NCBI RefSeq assembly: GCF_014647075.1
Contig: NZ_BMOM01000009.1
Location: 41,560 to 105,559 of the forward strand
Length of the DNA stretch: 64,000 nt
Origin: Deinococcus aerophilus
Lineage (GTDB): Bacteria > Deinococcota > Deinococci > Deinococcales > Deinococcaceae
Direction of reading: 5' to 3'
The notes under the pieces were generated by a model. It was given only the letters and a program-made list of their open reading frames with translations, was not told the origin of the DNA and searched no databases. Position numbers and translations under genes: made by a program. Positions 29,565 to 40,127 of this stretch are shown one piece after another (the first letter of the stretch is position 1; every line of letters begins with the position of its first letter).

Positions 29565-30145
29565 CCCCGACCCCTCCCGCCCCGGACCGCGCCCTGCCGG
29601 AAGAACAGGACCGCGACGGCCGCAGCGACACCCTGGGCCTGCTTGGCCGCATCGGCCAGGACTGGCAACGGGTCCGGCCCGACCTGGACACCCGCCCGAT
29701 GCTGACGGGGCTGCTGCTTGACCGCCTGGGCAGCGCCTTTGCGAGGCATGTGGGCCAGACCTACAGCGCCTCGGGCCTGAATTCCTCCAACTGGGACCTG
29801 CTGCTCACGCTGCTGCGTTCGGCCCCCCCCGAGGGCCTGACCCACACCGAACTCAGCGAACTGACCGCCATCTCCGGGCCGTCCATGACCAACCGGGTGG
29901 GCCGGCTGCTGGAGAAGGGACTGGTGGAACGGGTGGTGAGCGAGAAAGACCGCCGCTCGGCCCTGGTCCGGCTGACCCGCGAAGGCCGCGCCCTGGTCGA
30001 GCAACTGCTGCCCCAGCACATCGCCCGCGAACAGGAAGCCCTGAGCGCCCTGAGCCCCGAGGAACTCGATGTGCTGACCCAAGTGGCCGTCAAGCTGGTC
30101 AACCACCTGGAAGACGCCGAACGCCGCGGCGGACCGGCCACGTAG
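29561..30145 (+). CDS. HucR-like MarR-family regulator (putative urate/purine sensor)
   Basis: 194 residues with the winged-helix MarR fold; recognition region [20 protein letters not shown] (about 94-113). As I remember the D. radiodurans HucR sequence, the stretch around [10 protein letters not shown] and SGPS..NR..RLLEKGL is nearly identical, and the residues linked to urate binding there (W20, D73, R106, R118) align with W35, D79, R112 and R124 here. HucR is a repressor released by uric acid. The gene sits directly upstream of gcl, whose promoter carries a perfect palindrome. The N-terminal 20 residues are Pro/Asp-rich and extra. Start ATG 29561 overlaps a leader ORF. It likely controls the purine/allantoin locus. 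Confidence 0.9.
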   Translation: MTPTPPAPDRALPEEQDRDGRSDTLGLLGRIGQDWQRVRPDLDTRPMLTGLLLDRLGSAFARHVGQTYSASGLNSSNWDLLLTLLRSAPPEGLTHTELSELTAISGPSMTNRVGRLLEKGLVERVVSEKDRRSALVRLTREGRALVEQLLPQHIAREQEALSALSPEELDVLTQVAVKLVNHLEDAERRGGPAT

Positions 30146-30205
30146 ACACCCGGCGGTCCAGACCTCGACTTCTTATTTTTATTGAATGAAAATTGTTATC
30201 ACACA

Positions 30206-30234
30206 TTGACAAATAGACGTCTAAGTTTTAACCT
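30206..30234 (+). promoter_or_regulatory. gcl promoter with a MarR-type operator
   Basis: -35 TTGACA (30206-30211), 17-base spacer, -10 TAACCT (30229-30234), in an AT-rich island unlike its surroundings. The spacer contains the perfect palindrome TAGACGTCTA (30214-30223), extending to AAATAGAC/GTCTAAGT. Related sites occur at 40015 and 51771. A repressor bound here would block RNA polymerase. Confidence 0.8.
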
Positions 30235-30264
30235 GCGGGCACTCAGACCATAGGAGGCGGGCGT

Positions 30265-32040
<1,776 letters not shown>

Positions 32041-32114
32041 CATGGTCCCGGAGGTCCGCACCTCCTTTACCGTCTGGAACCCGTGTTCCCCGCCCCTGCC
32101 TCCGAAGGAGACCC

Positions 32115-32906
32115 ATGCCCAGGTACGCCGCCAACCTTTCCATGCTGTTTCAGGAACACGACTTTCTGGACCGCTTCGACGCAGCGGGCCGGGCCGGGTT
32201 CCGGTTCATCGAGTACATGTTCCCCTACCCCTACGACGCCGCCGAGTTGCGGGACCGGCTGGACCGCAACGGGCAGCGTCAGGTGCTGTTCAACCTGCCT
32301 GCGGGCGACTGGGCCGGCGGAGACCGGGGCATTGCCGTGCAACCGGGCCGCGAGGACGAGTTCCGTGCGGGTGTTCAACAGGCGCTGACGTACGCGGACG
32401 TTCTTTACAAAGGTGCCAAAGGGCCGAAACTGGTCAACGTCCTCGTCGGGAAGGCCGAGGGCGACGAGGCCACCACGCGCAAAACAGTGGTGGGCAATCT
32501 TCAGTACGCCGCCGACGCGCTGGCCGACGCGGGCCTGACGCTGATCGTCGAGCCGCTCAATCCCTACGACGTACCCGGCTTCTACCTGTACGGCACGCAG
32601 GGTGCGCTGGATTTGATCGACGAGATCGGGCGCGACAACGTGAAATTGCAGTATGACGTCTACCACATGCAGCGCGTGGAGGGCCGCCTGACCCAGACCG
32701 TGCGCGAGCATCTGGACCGCATCGCCCACATCCAGCTGGCCGATGTGCCGGGCCGCCACCAGCCAGGAACCGGGGAAATCAACTACCCCTTCCTGATGGC
32801 CGAGCTGGACTGCCTGGGGTACGGGGGGTACGTGGGCCTGGAATACATCCCCGAAGGGCGAACGGAAGACACGCTGGGCTGGCTCAAAACATTACAGAAC
32901 GCCTGA
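32115..32906 (+). CDS. hyi: Hydroxypyruvate isomerase
   Basis: 263 residues, TIM-barrel of the xylose isomerase-like superfamily. It interconverts hydroxypyruvate and tartronate semialdehyde. Seen: N-terminal YAANLSMLFQEHDFLDRF, FIEYMFPYPYDAAEL, metal-site Glu in LIVEPLNPYDVPGFYL, QYDVYHMQRVEG, HIQLADVPGRHQPGTGEINY and LEYIPEG. The Shine-Dalgarno GAAGGAG precedes ATG 32115. Third position of the glyoxylate-to-glycerate route, 74 bases after gcl. Confidence 0.96.
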   Translation: MPRYAANLSMLFQEHDFLDRFDAAGRAGFRFIEYMFPYPYDAAELRDRLDRNGQRQVLFNLPAGDWAGGDRGIAVQPGREDEFRAGVQQALTYADVLYKGAKGPKLVNVLVGKAEGDEATTRKTVVGNLQYAADALADAGLTLIVEPLNPYDVPGFYLYGTQGALDLIDEIGRDNVKLQYDVYHMQRVEGRLTQTVREHLDRIAHIQLADVPGRHQPGTGEINYPFLMAELDCLGYGGYVGLEYIPEGRTEDTLGWLKTLQNA

Positions 32907-32944
32907 ACTTCGTCCCCCGACTTGACCTGAAAGGAGGCCACCAC

Positions 32945-33832
32945 ATGGCACACAAAGAAACCATCGGCTTTATCGGTCTGGGCATCATGGGCAAACCCAT
33001 GGCGCTGAATCTGGTGAAGGCTGGATTCTCCGTCGTCGTTCACAACCGCACGCCCGAGGTGATGGACGAGCTGGTGGGGGCCGGGGCGAAGGCGGCCCAC
33101 AGCGCTAAAGAAGTCGCCGAGCAGAGCGACCTCATCATCACCATGCTGCCCGACTCGCCGCAGGTGGAGGAGGTGGTGCTGGGCGAGGGCGGCGTCACCC
33201 ACGGCATCAAGCAGGGGGCGCTGTTCATCGACATGAGCAGCATCTCGCCGGCCACCTCGCGCAGGGTGCAGCGGGAGCTGGCGGCCCGGGGCGCGGACGC
33301 GCTGGACGCCCCGGTGTCCGGCGGACAGGTGGGCGCGGAAGGTGCCACCCTGAGCATCATGGTGGGCGGCAGCGAGGAGTCGTTTAACCGCGCCAGACCC
33401 GTGTTTGAGGCTGTGGGCAAGAATATCGTTCACATCGGCGGCCCGGGTTCGGGGCAGGTGACCAAGATCGCCAACCAGATCGTGGTGGGCCTGACCATCC
33501 AGGCGGTCTCCGAGGCGCTGACGCTGGCGAAGAAGAGCGGTGTGGACCCGGCAAAGGTGCGCGAGGCGCTGCTGGGCGGCTTTGCCCAGAGCCGCATTCT
33601 GGATCTGCACGGTCAGCGCATTCTGGACGGCAACTTCACGCCGGGCTTTCGCATCAACCTTCACCGCAAGGACCTGCGCCTGGCCCTGGAAACAGGCCGC
33701 GAGGCGGGCGTGCCGCTGTTCGCCACGGGCGTGGCCGCCAACCTCATGGACGCCATGATCGCGCGGGGCGACGGCGATCTGGACCACTCCGGCATGGCGA
33801 AGTTCTATGCCGAGATGAGCGGCATCGAATAA
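32945..33832 (+). CDS. glxR: 2-hydroxy-3-oxopropionate (tartronate semialdehyde) reductase
   Basis: 295 residues, beta-hydroxyacid dehydrogenase family. Reduces tartronate semialdehyde to D-glycerate with NAD(P)H. Rossmann motif GFIGLGIMGKPMALNLVKAG at residues 8-27, substrate loop DAPVSGGQVGAEGATLSIMVGG cut here at DAPVSGGQVGA, catalytic Lys in GQVTKIANQI (about residue 170) and the C-terminal NLHRKDLRLAL. The Shine-Dalgarno GAAAGGAGG is strong. Context (gcl, hyi, glycerate kinase) fixes the assignment within the family. Confidence 0.95.
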   Translation: MAHKETIGFIGLGIMGKPMALNLVKAGFSVVVHNRTPEVMDELVGAGAKAAHSAKEVAEQSDLIITMLPDSPQVEEVVLGEGGVTHGIKQGALFIDMSSISPATSRRVQRELAARGADALDAPVSGGQVGAEGATLSIMVGGSEESFNRARPVFEAVGKNIVHIGGPGSGQVTKIANQIVVGLTIQAVSEALTLAKKSGVDPAKVREALLGGFAQSRILDLHGQRILDGNFTPGFRINLHRKDLRLALETGREAGVPLFATGVAANLMDAMIARGDGDLDHSGMAKFYAEMSGIE

Positions 33833-33945
33833 GGTAGACACCACATCCCGGGCGGAACGCAGGACGCGAGAAAGGCGCTGGCTGCGGCCCGCTTCTTTTT
33901 TCTCCCCGGCTTCAATCCGGCTTTAACTCAAAAGGAACTCCTGTC

Positions 33946-35214
33946 ATGAACATCCGCTCACTGCTGGAAGGGGCCTACCGCGCCGCGCTGGAGGCCGCGG
34001 GTCCGGCGCAATTGCTGGCCCCCCACCTGAACGCCCCGCATCTGAACGCAGAGAAGCCCGATTTCATCCTGGCGTTCGGCAAGGCCGCGCTGCCGATGGC
34101 GCGGGCGGCGCTGGCGGCCTTTCCCGGGGTGCAAACGCTGGTGATCGCCCCGAAGGACAGCGAGCATCTGGAGCTTCCGGCAGAGGCACACCTGATGCTG
34201 TCCAGCCACCCGGTTCCCGACGCCTCCAGCGTGGCGGCGGCGCACGCAGCGCTCACGCGGTTGGGCGCGCTGAAGGAGGAACAGCACGCCCTGGTGCTGG
34301 TCTCCGGCGGCGGCAGCGCCCTGATGGCGGCCCCGGACGGCGTGACGCTGGAGCACAAGCAGGCGCTGACCCGCGCGCTGCTGCGGGCCGGGGCGGACAT
34401 CGGTGAGATCAATACCGTCCGCAAGCATCTCTCGCACGTCAAGGGCGGGCGGCTGGCGGCGGCCACGCGGGCGCGGGTGACCGCCCTGCTGATCTCGGAC
34501 GTGGTGGGCGACGATCCCTCGGTGATCGCCAGCGGACCCACCGTGCCGGACCGGACGACCTTCGCGCAGGCTCTGGCTGTGCTGGACCACTACGGCATTT
34601 CCGCCCCGGAAGTCCGCGGGCACTTTCAGGCCGGCGTGGCGGGCCGGGTGCCGGAGACGCCCGACCACCTGCCGCACGTTACCAACACCGTGATCGGCTC
34701 CAACCGTCACCTGCTGGAGGCGGCGCAGGCGTATCTGGAAGGTCAGGGAATGCGGGCAGTGATCCTCTCGGACAGTTTCGAGGGCGAGGCGAGAGAATTG
34801 GCGCGGGCCCACGCGGCCATCGCGCGCAGCGTGCAGCGCCACGGCAGCCCGGCAAGGCCCCCGGTCGTGCTGCTGTCCGGCGGCGAGGCCACCGTGACCC
34901 TGCGCGGCGACGGCGTCGGCGGGCGCAACCAGGAATTTGCGCTGGCGCTGCTGCTCGCGCTGGGCGAGCGCGGCCTGCACGTCCTCTCGGCCGGGTCGGA
35001 CGGCGTGGACGGCTCCAGCCCGGCAGCGGGCGCGTTCCTGACCCCCGACAGCCTCGTGCGGGCGCGGGCGGCCGGCCTGGACGCCCGCGCCTTCCTGGCC
35101 CGCAACGATTCCGGCTCCTTCTTCGCCGCCCTGCACGACGGTCTGGTGACCGGTCCCAGCGGCCACAACCTCAACGACCTGCGGCTGATTGCGGTGGAAT
35201 CCCTGGAACCCTGA
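33946..35214 (+). CDS. Glycerate 2-kinase, MOFRL/GckA type
   Basis: 422 residues. Phosphorylates D-glycerate, giving 2-phosphoglycerate for glycolysis. GckA-type features: FILAFGKAALPMARAAL, LVSGGGSALMAAPDG, NTVRKHLSHVKGGRLA (catalytic Lys region), VVGDDPSVIASGPTVPD, and in the C-terminal MOFRL domain LLSGGEATVTLRGDGVGGRN and SAGSDGVDGSSPAAGAF. A short in-frame duplication near the N-terminus gives PHLNAPHLNAE. It is the last gene of the gcl operon, 113 bases after glxR. Confidence 0.93.
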   Translation: MNIRSLLEGAYRAALEAAGPAQLLAPHLNAPHLNAEKPDFILAFGKAALPMARAALAAFPGVQTLVIAPKDSEHLELPAEAHLMLSSHPVPDASSVAAAHAALTRLGALKEEQHALVLVSGGGSALMAAPDGVTLEHKQALTRALLRAGADIGEINTVRKHLSHVKGGRLAAATRARVTALLISDVVGDDPSVIASGPTVPDRTTFAQALAVLDHYGISAPEVRGHFQAGVAGRVPETPDHLPHVTNTVIGSNRHLLEAAQAYLEGQGMRAVILSDSFEGEARELARAHAAIARSVQRHGSPARPPVVLLSGGEATVTLRGDGVGGRNQEFALALLLALGERGLHVLSAGSDGVDGSSPAAGAFLTPDSLVRARAAGLDARAFLARNDSGSFFAALHDGLVTGPSGHNLNDLRLIAVESLEP

Positions 35215-35370
35215 ACCGCTCTTCTGGCCCGCGGCTTTCAGCTGAGCCGGAGCATTTGCATGTTAAAAAGCGCCGGATGACTGCTGTTCATCCGGTACCC
35301 TGACTTACATTCCAATGTGCGATTGAGCCGCTTCACATATTGTGCCGCGCCGTACGCCCATGTTGTCGGG

Positions 35371-35491
35371 CTGCCTTTAAGGTACAGGCAGCAATCAAGG
35401 CGGGGGAGCCGATAGATGCCGGGAACAGGTCCCATCTTTCCAAGATAACCGCTCCCGAATTAAGACAAACCGCCCGGAAGCTAAGACAGAC
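35371..35491 (+). ncRNA. Candidate structured 5' leader of the fasciclin gene
   Basis: The 320-base gap between glycerate kinase and the fasciclin gene has no ORF but holds nested complementarity: GCTGCCT/AGGCAGC (7-bp hairpin at about 35370-35393), then GGGAGC (from 35404) pairing with GCTCCC (35451), enclosing a GGGA/TCCC hairpin. The GCGGGGGA block after the first hairpin and a later AAGCTAA faintly recall c-di-AMP (ydaO-type) riboswitches, but I cannot match the full consensus. Confidence 0.25.
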
Positions 35492-35534
35492 ACCATCACA
35501 AACCAGTTCGTCCTTTCATTCAGGAGGTTCCACC

Positions 35535-36014
35535 ATGAAAAAGCTTCTTTTAAGCGCAGCCCTTCTTCTGACCGGCGCGGCCGTGGCCGGAGGCGGCAGC
35601 TCCATGCCTGCGGGCAACACCATTGCGGGCATCGTGTCCAACGACCCCAACTTCAGCACCCTCCTCGCCGCCGTAAAGGCGGCCGGACTGGTCGAGACGC
35701 TGAGCGGGCCGGGACCCTTTACCGTGTTCGCGCCCACCAACGCCGCCTTTGCCAAGATCCCGCAGGATCAGCTCAATGCCCTGCTGAACGATCCCGCCCA
35801 GCTGAAGTCGGTTCTGCTGTACCACGTGGTGCCCGGCCGCGTCACCGCCGCGCAGGTCACGGGCATGTCCAGCGCCACGACCGTCAACGGCGCCGACCTG
35901 AACATCTCCACGAGCGGCGGCATGGTGATGATCAACGACGCCACCGTGACCCGGACGAACATCAACGCCAGCAACGGCATCATCCACGTGATCGACACCG
36001 TGTTGCTGCCCTGA
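35535..36014 (+). CDS. Secreted fasciclin-domain protein
   Basis: 159 residues. Signal peptide MKKLLLSAALLLTGAAVAGG, then a single FAS1 domain: TIAGIVSNDPNFSTLLAAVK, the H1 box GPFTVFAPTNAAFAKIP, the central LLYHVVPGRVTAAQV and the H2 box NGIIHVIDTVLLP. FAS1 domains mediate cell-surface adhesion; single-domain secreted proteins of this size (MPB70-like) are common in Deinococcus. The Shine-Dalgarno AGGAGG is strong. It is not obviously part of the glyoxylate operon. Confidence 0.95.
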   Translation: MKKLLLSAALLLTGAAVAGGGSSMPAGNTIAGIVSNDPNFSTLLAAVKAAGLVETLSGPGPFTVFAPTNAAFAKIPQDQLNALLNDPAQLKSVLLYHVVPGRVTAAQVTGMSSATTVNGADLNISTSGGMVMINDATVTRTNINASNGIIHVIDTVLLP

Positions 36015-36031
36015 ACACCCACACCATCCGG

Positions 36032-36059
36032 GGGAGAGACGCTTGCGGGCCTCTCTCCC
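36032..36059 (+). terminator. Terminator after the fasciclin gene
   Basis: GGGAGAGA/TCTCTCCC stem (8 bp) with a 12-base loop followed by a pyrimidine-rich tract. Confidence 0.7.
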
Positions 36060-36114
36060 TCTTGCGCTCTTCCGGCAGACCGGCCCCGCCCTTCCCGAAA
36101 GGAATCCTCCGCCC

Positions 36115-37404
36115 ATGACTGCATTCAAGGTTCTCCCCCGCCTCACCTGCCTGACCCTGCTGGGCGCCCTGCTGATGGCGTGTGGGCCGCGCATTCCCGG
36201 GACGGCGCAGTCCGCTTCCTCCGGAACGGCCACGCTGGCGAGCGCGACCGCCGCGCCTGCCCAGCCGGTTGCCGCGCCCCCGGCAAAGGTGCCGCGTCCC
36301 GAGGCCCCGCACACCGTGAACCTGCGCTGGTCGGTGCCGGAACCGCGCTTGATCGGCACCCGGGTCGAGCGCACGCTGCTGCACAGGTCGGCCCCCCTGA
36401 CCCTGAGCGCCGGCCAGGTGGCCCGGGTCCGGCAGGAGGGCAGCTTGCAGGCCATCCGGGCTTCCCTGAACGCGGTGTATGCCCGCATTGAGTCCCGAGA
36501 GTCCCGGGACATCCGCTTTACCCGCATGGGAAAGACCTGGGTGGGCGAGGCACGCACCGGCTGGAAGGTGGACCGGACGGCCAGCGAGGCGGCGCTGCTC
36601 GCTGCCCTCCGGAACGGAAGCCCCAGCAGCCCCCTGAGTGTGGCGCTGCAGGCCCCGGCGCGCAGCGTGCGCTGGGCGGCCGGGAAGGGCCTGACCCACC
36701 TCGCGAGCGGGGAGTCGCTGTTCACGGGCAGCCCGACCTTCCGGGTTCACAACATCCGGGTGGGGGCCTCGCGCATGCAGGGCCTGTGGATCGCGCCCGG
36801 AGAAACCTTCAGCTTCAACGGCGCGGTGGGCCCCATCAGCGCAGCAACCGGGTTCCAGCCCGGCTACGTGGTGTCGGGCAACACCCTGGCGACCGAGGAC
36901 GGCGGCGGCATCTGTCAGGTCAGCACCACCGTCTTCCGCGCCGCCCTGCTCTCCGGGCTGCCCATCACCGAACGCCACGCCCACTCCTACTTGGTCGGGT
37001 ATTACGGCGAACCCGGTCTGGACGCCACCGTCTATGCCCCGGCCAAGGACCTGCGCTGGACCAACGACACCGCCGCCCCGCTGCTCGTGCAGGCCGACTG
37101 GGACCTGAAGGCCGGGCGCCTGACGGTCAGCGTGTTCGGCCACGATGACGGCCGCACGGTCCGGATTGCCGAGCCGGTCATCACCGGGCGGCAGACGGCC
37201 ACCGAGCCCAGCTTCGTGCTGGACCGGACTCTGCCCGCCGGCGGAGCCCGGCGCATCGACATGCCCGCCACCGGGATGAAGGCGGTGGTCACCCGCACCG
37301 TCGTGTCTGGGGACGGCCAGAACACCACCGACGCCTTCAGCAGCCGTTACCGGCCGTGGGGCGGCGTGTTCGCGGTGGCGGCCGGCGATCCCCGCCTGAG
37401 GTAA
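36115..37404 (+). CDS. VanW-family lipoprotein
   Basis: 429 residues. Lipoprotein signal with lipobox LLMACG, an Ala/Pro/Thr-rich spacer (about 25-60), then a VanW domain with the hallmark APGETFSFNGAVGP and EDGGGICQVSTTVFRAAL, and a C-terminal G5-like or beta-rich part. VanW proteins accompany some vancomycin-resistance clusters, but the function is unknown; surface peptidoglycan binding is the usual guess. No van genes are nearby. Confidence 0.92.
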   Translation: MTAFKVLPRLTCLTLLGALLMACGPRIPGTAQSASSGTATLASATAAPAQPVAAPPAKVPRPEAPHTVNLRWSVPEPRLIGTRVERTLLHRSAPLTLSAGQVARVRQEGSLQAIRASLNAVYARIESRESRDIRFTRMGKTWVGEARTGWKVDRTASEAALLAALRNGSPSSPLSVALQAPARSVRWAAGKGLTHLASGESLFTGSPTFRVHNIRVGASRMQGLWIAPGETFSFNGAVGPISAATGFQPGYVVSGNTLATEDGGGICQVSTTVFRAALLSGLPITERHAHSYLVGYYGEPGLDATVYAPAKDLRWTNDTAAPLLVQADWDLKAGRLTVSVFGHDDGRTVRIAEPVITGRQTATEPSFVLDRTLPAGGARRIDMPATGMKAVVTRTVVSGDGQNTTDAFSSRYRPWGGVFAVAAGDPRLR

Positions 37405-37479
37405 CCCTCCTTCCCCAACGTCAGCCTTCCCCTGTTCCTGCCCAGCAGACAGGGGATTCCCTTTGCCGCCGGGTTTGCG

Positions 37480-37485
37480 TACAAT
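37480..37485 (+). promoter_or_regulatory. -10 hexamer of aceB
   Basis: TACAAT, about 88 bases before the aceB ATG; no convincing -35. The leader TCAAGTTCACTCTACGG does not contain the TAGAC-type palindrome found at gcl. Confidence 0.45.
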
Positions 37486-37572
37486 GAAAATCAAGTTCAC
37501 TCTACGGAATCCATGGCACCCGGCGGTCATGGAGCGGCCACCCCCCTGTTTCTGTTTCCCGAAGGAGCCTCC

Positions 37573-39132
37573 ATGATCACCCTTCCCTCTGGCATGCACA
37601 TCTCGGCCCCCCTTACCCCGCAGCAGCAGGAGATCCTCACGCCCGAGGCGCTGGCCTTCGTGGCCGAGCTGCACCGCCGCTTCGAGCCGCGCCGCCGCGA
37701 GCTGATGGCGGCGCGCGGGGCCCGGCAGGCGCGGCTGGACGCCGGAGAGCTGCCCGATTTTCTGCCGCAGACGCGCGAGATCCGCGAAGGGGACTGGCGC
37801 ATTGCACCGCTGCCGCAGGACCTGCAGGACCGCCGGGTCGAGATCACCGGGCCAGTGGACCGCAAGATGATCATCAATGCGCTCAACAGCGGCGCGCGGG
37901 TGTTCATGGCCGATTTCGAGGACGCGAGTAGCCCCACCTGGGAGAACATGGTGGACGGCCAGATCAACCTGCGCGACGCGGTGCGCCGGGAAATTACCCT
38001 GGATACCGGGGCCAAGTCCTACCGGCTCAACGACCAGACGGCCGTGCTGGTGGTGCGCCCGCGCGGCTGGCACCTGCCCGAGAAGCACGTCATGGTGGAT
38101 GGGGAAACGCTGTACGGCGCGTTCTTCGACTTCGGGCTGTACTTCTTCCACAACGCCGCCGAACTGCTGGCCCGCGGCAGCGGCCCGTACTTCTACCTGC
38201 CCAAGATGGAATCTCACCTGGAAGCCCGGCTGTGGAATGACGTGTTCAACCACGCCGAGCAGACGCTGGGCATTCAGCACGGCAGCGTCAAGGGTACGGT
38301 GCTGATCGAGACGATCCTAGCCGCCTTCGAGATGGATGAGATCCTGTACGAGCTGCGCGAACACTCGGCGGGGCTGAACTGCGGGCGCTGGGACTACATC
38401 TTCTCGTACATCAAGAAGTTCCGTCAGCGCGGGGACCGCGTGCTGCCCGACCGCGCCAAGGTCAGCATGGCCGTGCCGATGATGAGCAATTACAGCAAGC
38501 TGGCCATCCAGACCTGCCACAAGCGCGGCGCCCCCGCCATCGGCGGCATGAGCGCCTTTATTCCGGTCAAGAACGACGAGGCGGCCAACGAGCGGGCCTT
38601 CGCGCAGGTGCGCGCCGACAAGGAGCGCGAGGCGACCAACGGCCACGACGGTACCTGGGTGGCCCACCCCGGCATGGTGGCGCTGGCGACCGAGGTCTTT
38701 GACCGCCTGATGCCCACGCCCAACCAGATCGACAGCGGCAAGCAGATGGACCTGCACATCACGGCCGCCGACCTGCTGACTCCGCCCGAGGGCACGGTGA
38801 CCGAGGAGGGCGTGCGGACGAACATCAACGTGGGCATTCAGTACCTCGCGGCGTGGCTGCGCGGCAGCGGCGCGGTGCCGATCCACAACCTGATGGAGGA
38901 CGCCGCGACTGCCGAGATCAGCCGCGCGCAGCTGTGGCAGTGGCGCGAGCAGGGCGTGACCCTGGAAGACGGCCGCACCCTGACCCCCGAACTGTTCGAC
39001 GAACTGTACGCCGACGAGACGCAGAAGCTGGGCGGGGACTTCGCCGCCGCCGCCACCCTGTTCCGCGACGTGGCGACCCGCTCTCCCCTGGCCGACTTCC
39101 TGACCCTTCCCGGCTACGAGCAGCTGGCCTAG
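37573..39132 (+). CDS. aceB: Malate synthase A
   Basis: 519 residues. Condenses glyoxylate with acetyl-CoA to malate. Catalytic positions of the family are visible: Arg in VLVVRPRGWHLPEKH, Glu in LIETILAAFEMDEILYELR, Asp in LNCGRWDYIFS, and the general base Asp in NLMEDAATAEISRAQLWQW. GAAGGAG precedes ATG 37573. It lies 4 bases from the IclR gene. Together with the malic enzyme at 44945 it would route glyoxylate to pyruvate. Confidence 0.96.
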   Translation: MITLPSGMHISAPLTPQQQEILTPEALAFVAELHRRFEPRRRELMAARGARQARLDAGELPDFLPQTREIREGDWRIAPLPQDLQDRRVEITGPVDRKMIINALNSGARVFMADFEDASSPTWENMVDGQINLRDAVRREITLDTGAKSYRLNDQTAVLVVRPRGWHLPEKHVMVDGETLYGAFFDFGLYFFHNAAELLARGSGPYFYLPKMESHLEARLWNDVFNHAEQTLGIQHGSVKGTVLIETILAAFEMDEILYELREHSAGLNCGRWDYIFSYIKKFRQRGDRVLPDRAKVSMAVPMMSNYSKLAIQTCHKRGAPAIGGMSAFIPVKNDEAANERAFAQVRADKEREATNGHDGTWVAHPGMVALATEVFDRLMPTPNQIDSGKQMDLHITAADLLTPPEGTVTEEGVRTNINVGIQYLAAWLRGSGAVPIHNLMEDAATAEISRAQLWQWREQGVTLEDGRTLTPELFDELYADETQKLGGDFAAAATLFRDVATRSPLADFLTLPGYEQLA

Positions 39133-39136
39133 TACC

Positions 39137-39955
39137 ATGACCGACTCCTCTCCTCCCCCCGGCGGCCGGCAGAAGACGGGCCGCGCCCGCAGCGGCGACG
39201 CGGCCAGCGTCCGCACGCTGGAACGGGGCCTGACGGTCCTGACCTCGCTGGCCGCGCTGGGTCAGGCGTCGCTCACGCAGATCGCCAAGGCCTCCGGGCT
39301 CTCGGCGAGCACGGCCTACCGGCTGCTGGAAACGCTGCGCCAGGGCGGGTTCGTGGAGTGGGAGGAACGCAGCGGCCTGTTCAGCGTGGGCATACGCGCC
39401 TATCAGGTGGGCGCGGCCTTCGCGGGGCGCAACACCCTGATGAGCGCGGCCCAGTCCGAGATGCTCTCGCTGGTGGACGACCTGGGCGAGACGGTGAACC
39501 TGGCGGTGCTGCGCGGCCAGGAGGCGGTCTACATCCATCAGGTCGAGGGCAGGCAGCTCGTGCGCATGTTCGCGCAGCTGGGAGCGGGCACCCCGCTGAA
39601 CTGCTCGGGCGTGGGCAAGGTGCTGCTCGCGTGGCAGCCCGAAGCCGAGGTGTCCGCGCGCCTGGGGCCCGCGCCCTACGCCGCCTTCACCCCCCACTCG
39701 ATCACGGCGCTGGAGCCGTATCTCAAGGAGCTGCAGCAGGTGCGCGCGCGCGGCTACGCCCTGGACGACGAGGAACGCGAGATCGGCGTGCGCTGCATGG
39801 CGACCCCCCTGTACGATCACACCCGGCAGGTGGTGGCCTCGCTGAGCGTGTCCGCGCCGACCTCACGTTTTGAAAAGGCGCAGGTTCCTGCGTTTTACCA
39901 GCGCATGGAACAGGCCTCGCGCGCCATCTCGGCCCGGCTGGGCTGGACTCCGTAG
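39137..39955 (+). CDS. IclR-family transcriptional regulator (AllR-like)
   Basis: 272 residues. N-terminal helix-turn-helix (SLTQIAKASGLSASTAYRLL, about 50-69) and C-terminal IclR effector domain with ETVNLAVLRGQEAVYIHQVEG, LNCSGVGKVLLAW and the conserved Cys in EIGVRCMATPLYD. It immediately follows aceB (4-base gap) and is likely cotranscribed. IclR relatives (AllR, IclR) sense glyoxylate or pyruvate and govern malate synthase and allantoin genes, so an AllR-like role is plausible. A clean terminator follows. Confidence 0.92.
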   Translation: MTDSSPPPGGRQKTGRARSGDAASVRTLERGLTVLTSLAALGQASLTQIAKASGLSASTAYRLLETLRQGGFVEWEERSGLFSVGIRAYQVGAAFAGRNTLMSAAQSEMLSLVDDLGETVNLAVLRGQEAVYIHQVEGRQLVRMFAQLGAGTPLNCSGVGKVLLAWQPEAEVSARLGPAPYAAFTPHSITALEPYLKELQQVRARGYALDDEEREIGVRCMATPLYDHTRQVVASLSVSAPTSRFEKAQVPAFYQRMEQASRAISARLGWTP

Positions 39956-39970
39956 CCCGCCGTTCCCGCA

Positions 39971-40001
39971 GGCGTCCGGCACGCAAGGGGACGCCTTTTT
40001 T
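39971..40001 (+). terminator. Terminator of the aceB-iclR unit
   Basis: GGCGTCC/GGACGCC stem, 11-base loop, six T residues (39996-40001). It separates aceB-iclR from the allantoin operon and overlaps that operon's promoter. Confidence 0.92.
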
Positions 40002-40028
40002 AAGACCAGATAGATAGATGACTAAGTA
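40000..40028 (+). promoter_or_regulatory. Promoter and MarR-type operator of the allantoin operon
   Basis: TTAAGA, 17 bases, TAAGTA form a possible promoter. TAGATGACTA (40015-40024) lies across the spacer and -10; the flank ACTAAGTAAG is shared exactly with the permease site read on the minus strand (51771 region). Confidence 0.65.
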
Positions 40029-40127
40029 AGTTTTGCGAGCGGGACCGACCACTGTCTCCTGTTTCTCCAGAACCCTCCGGCCGCCGCCCGGTCTCCAGAC
40101 CTCCCCCCGACCCCCAGGAGAGACTCC

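Noticed and set aside
35238..35435. 65-codon minus-strand ORF upstream of the fasciclin gene
   Set aside because: No Shine-Dalgarno, no motif, and it overlaps the structured leader candidate.
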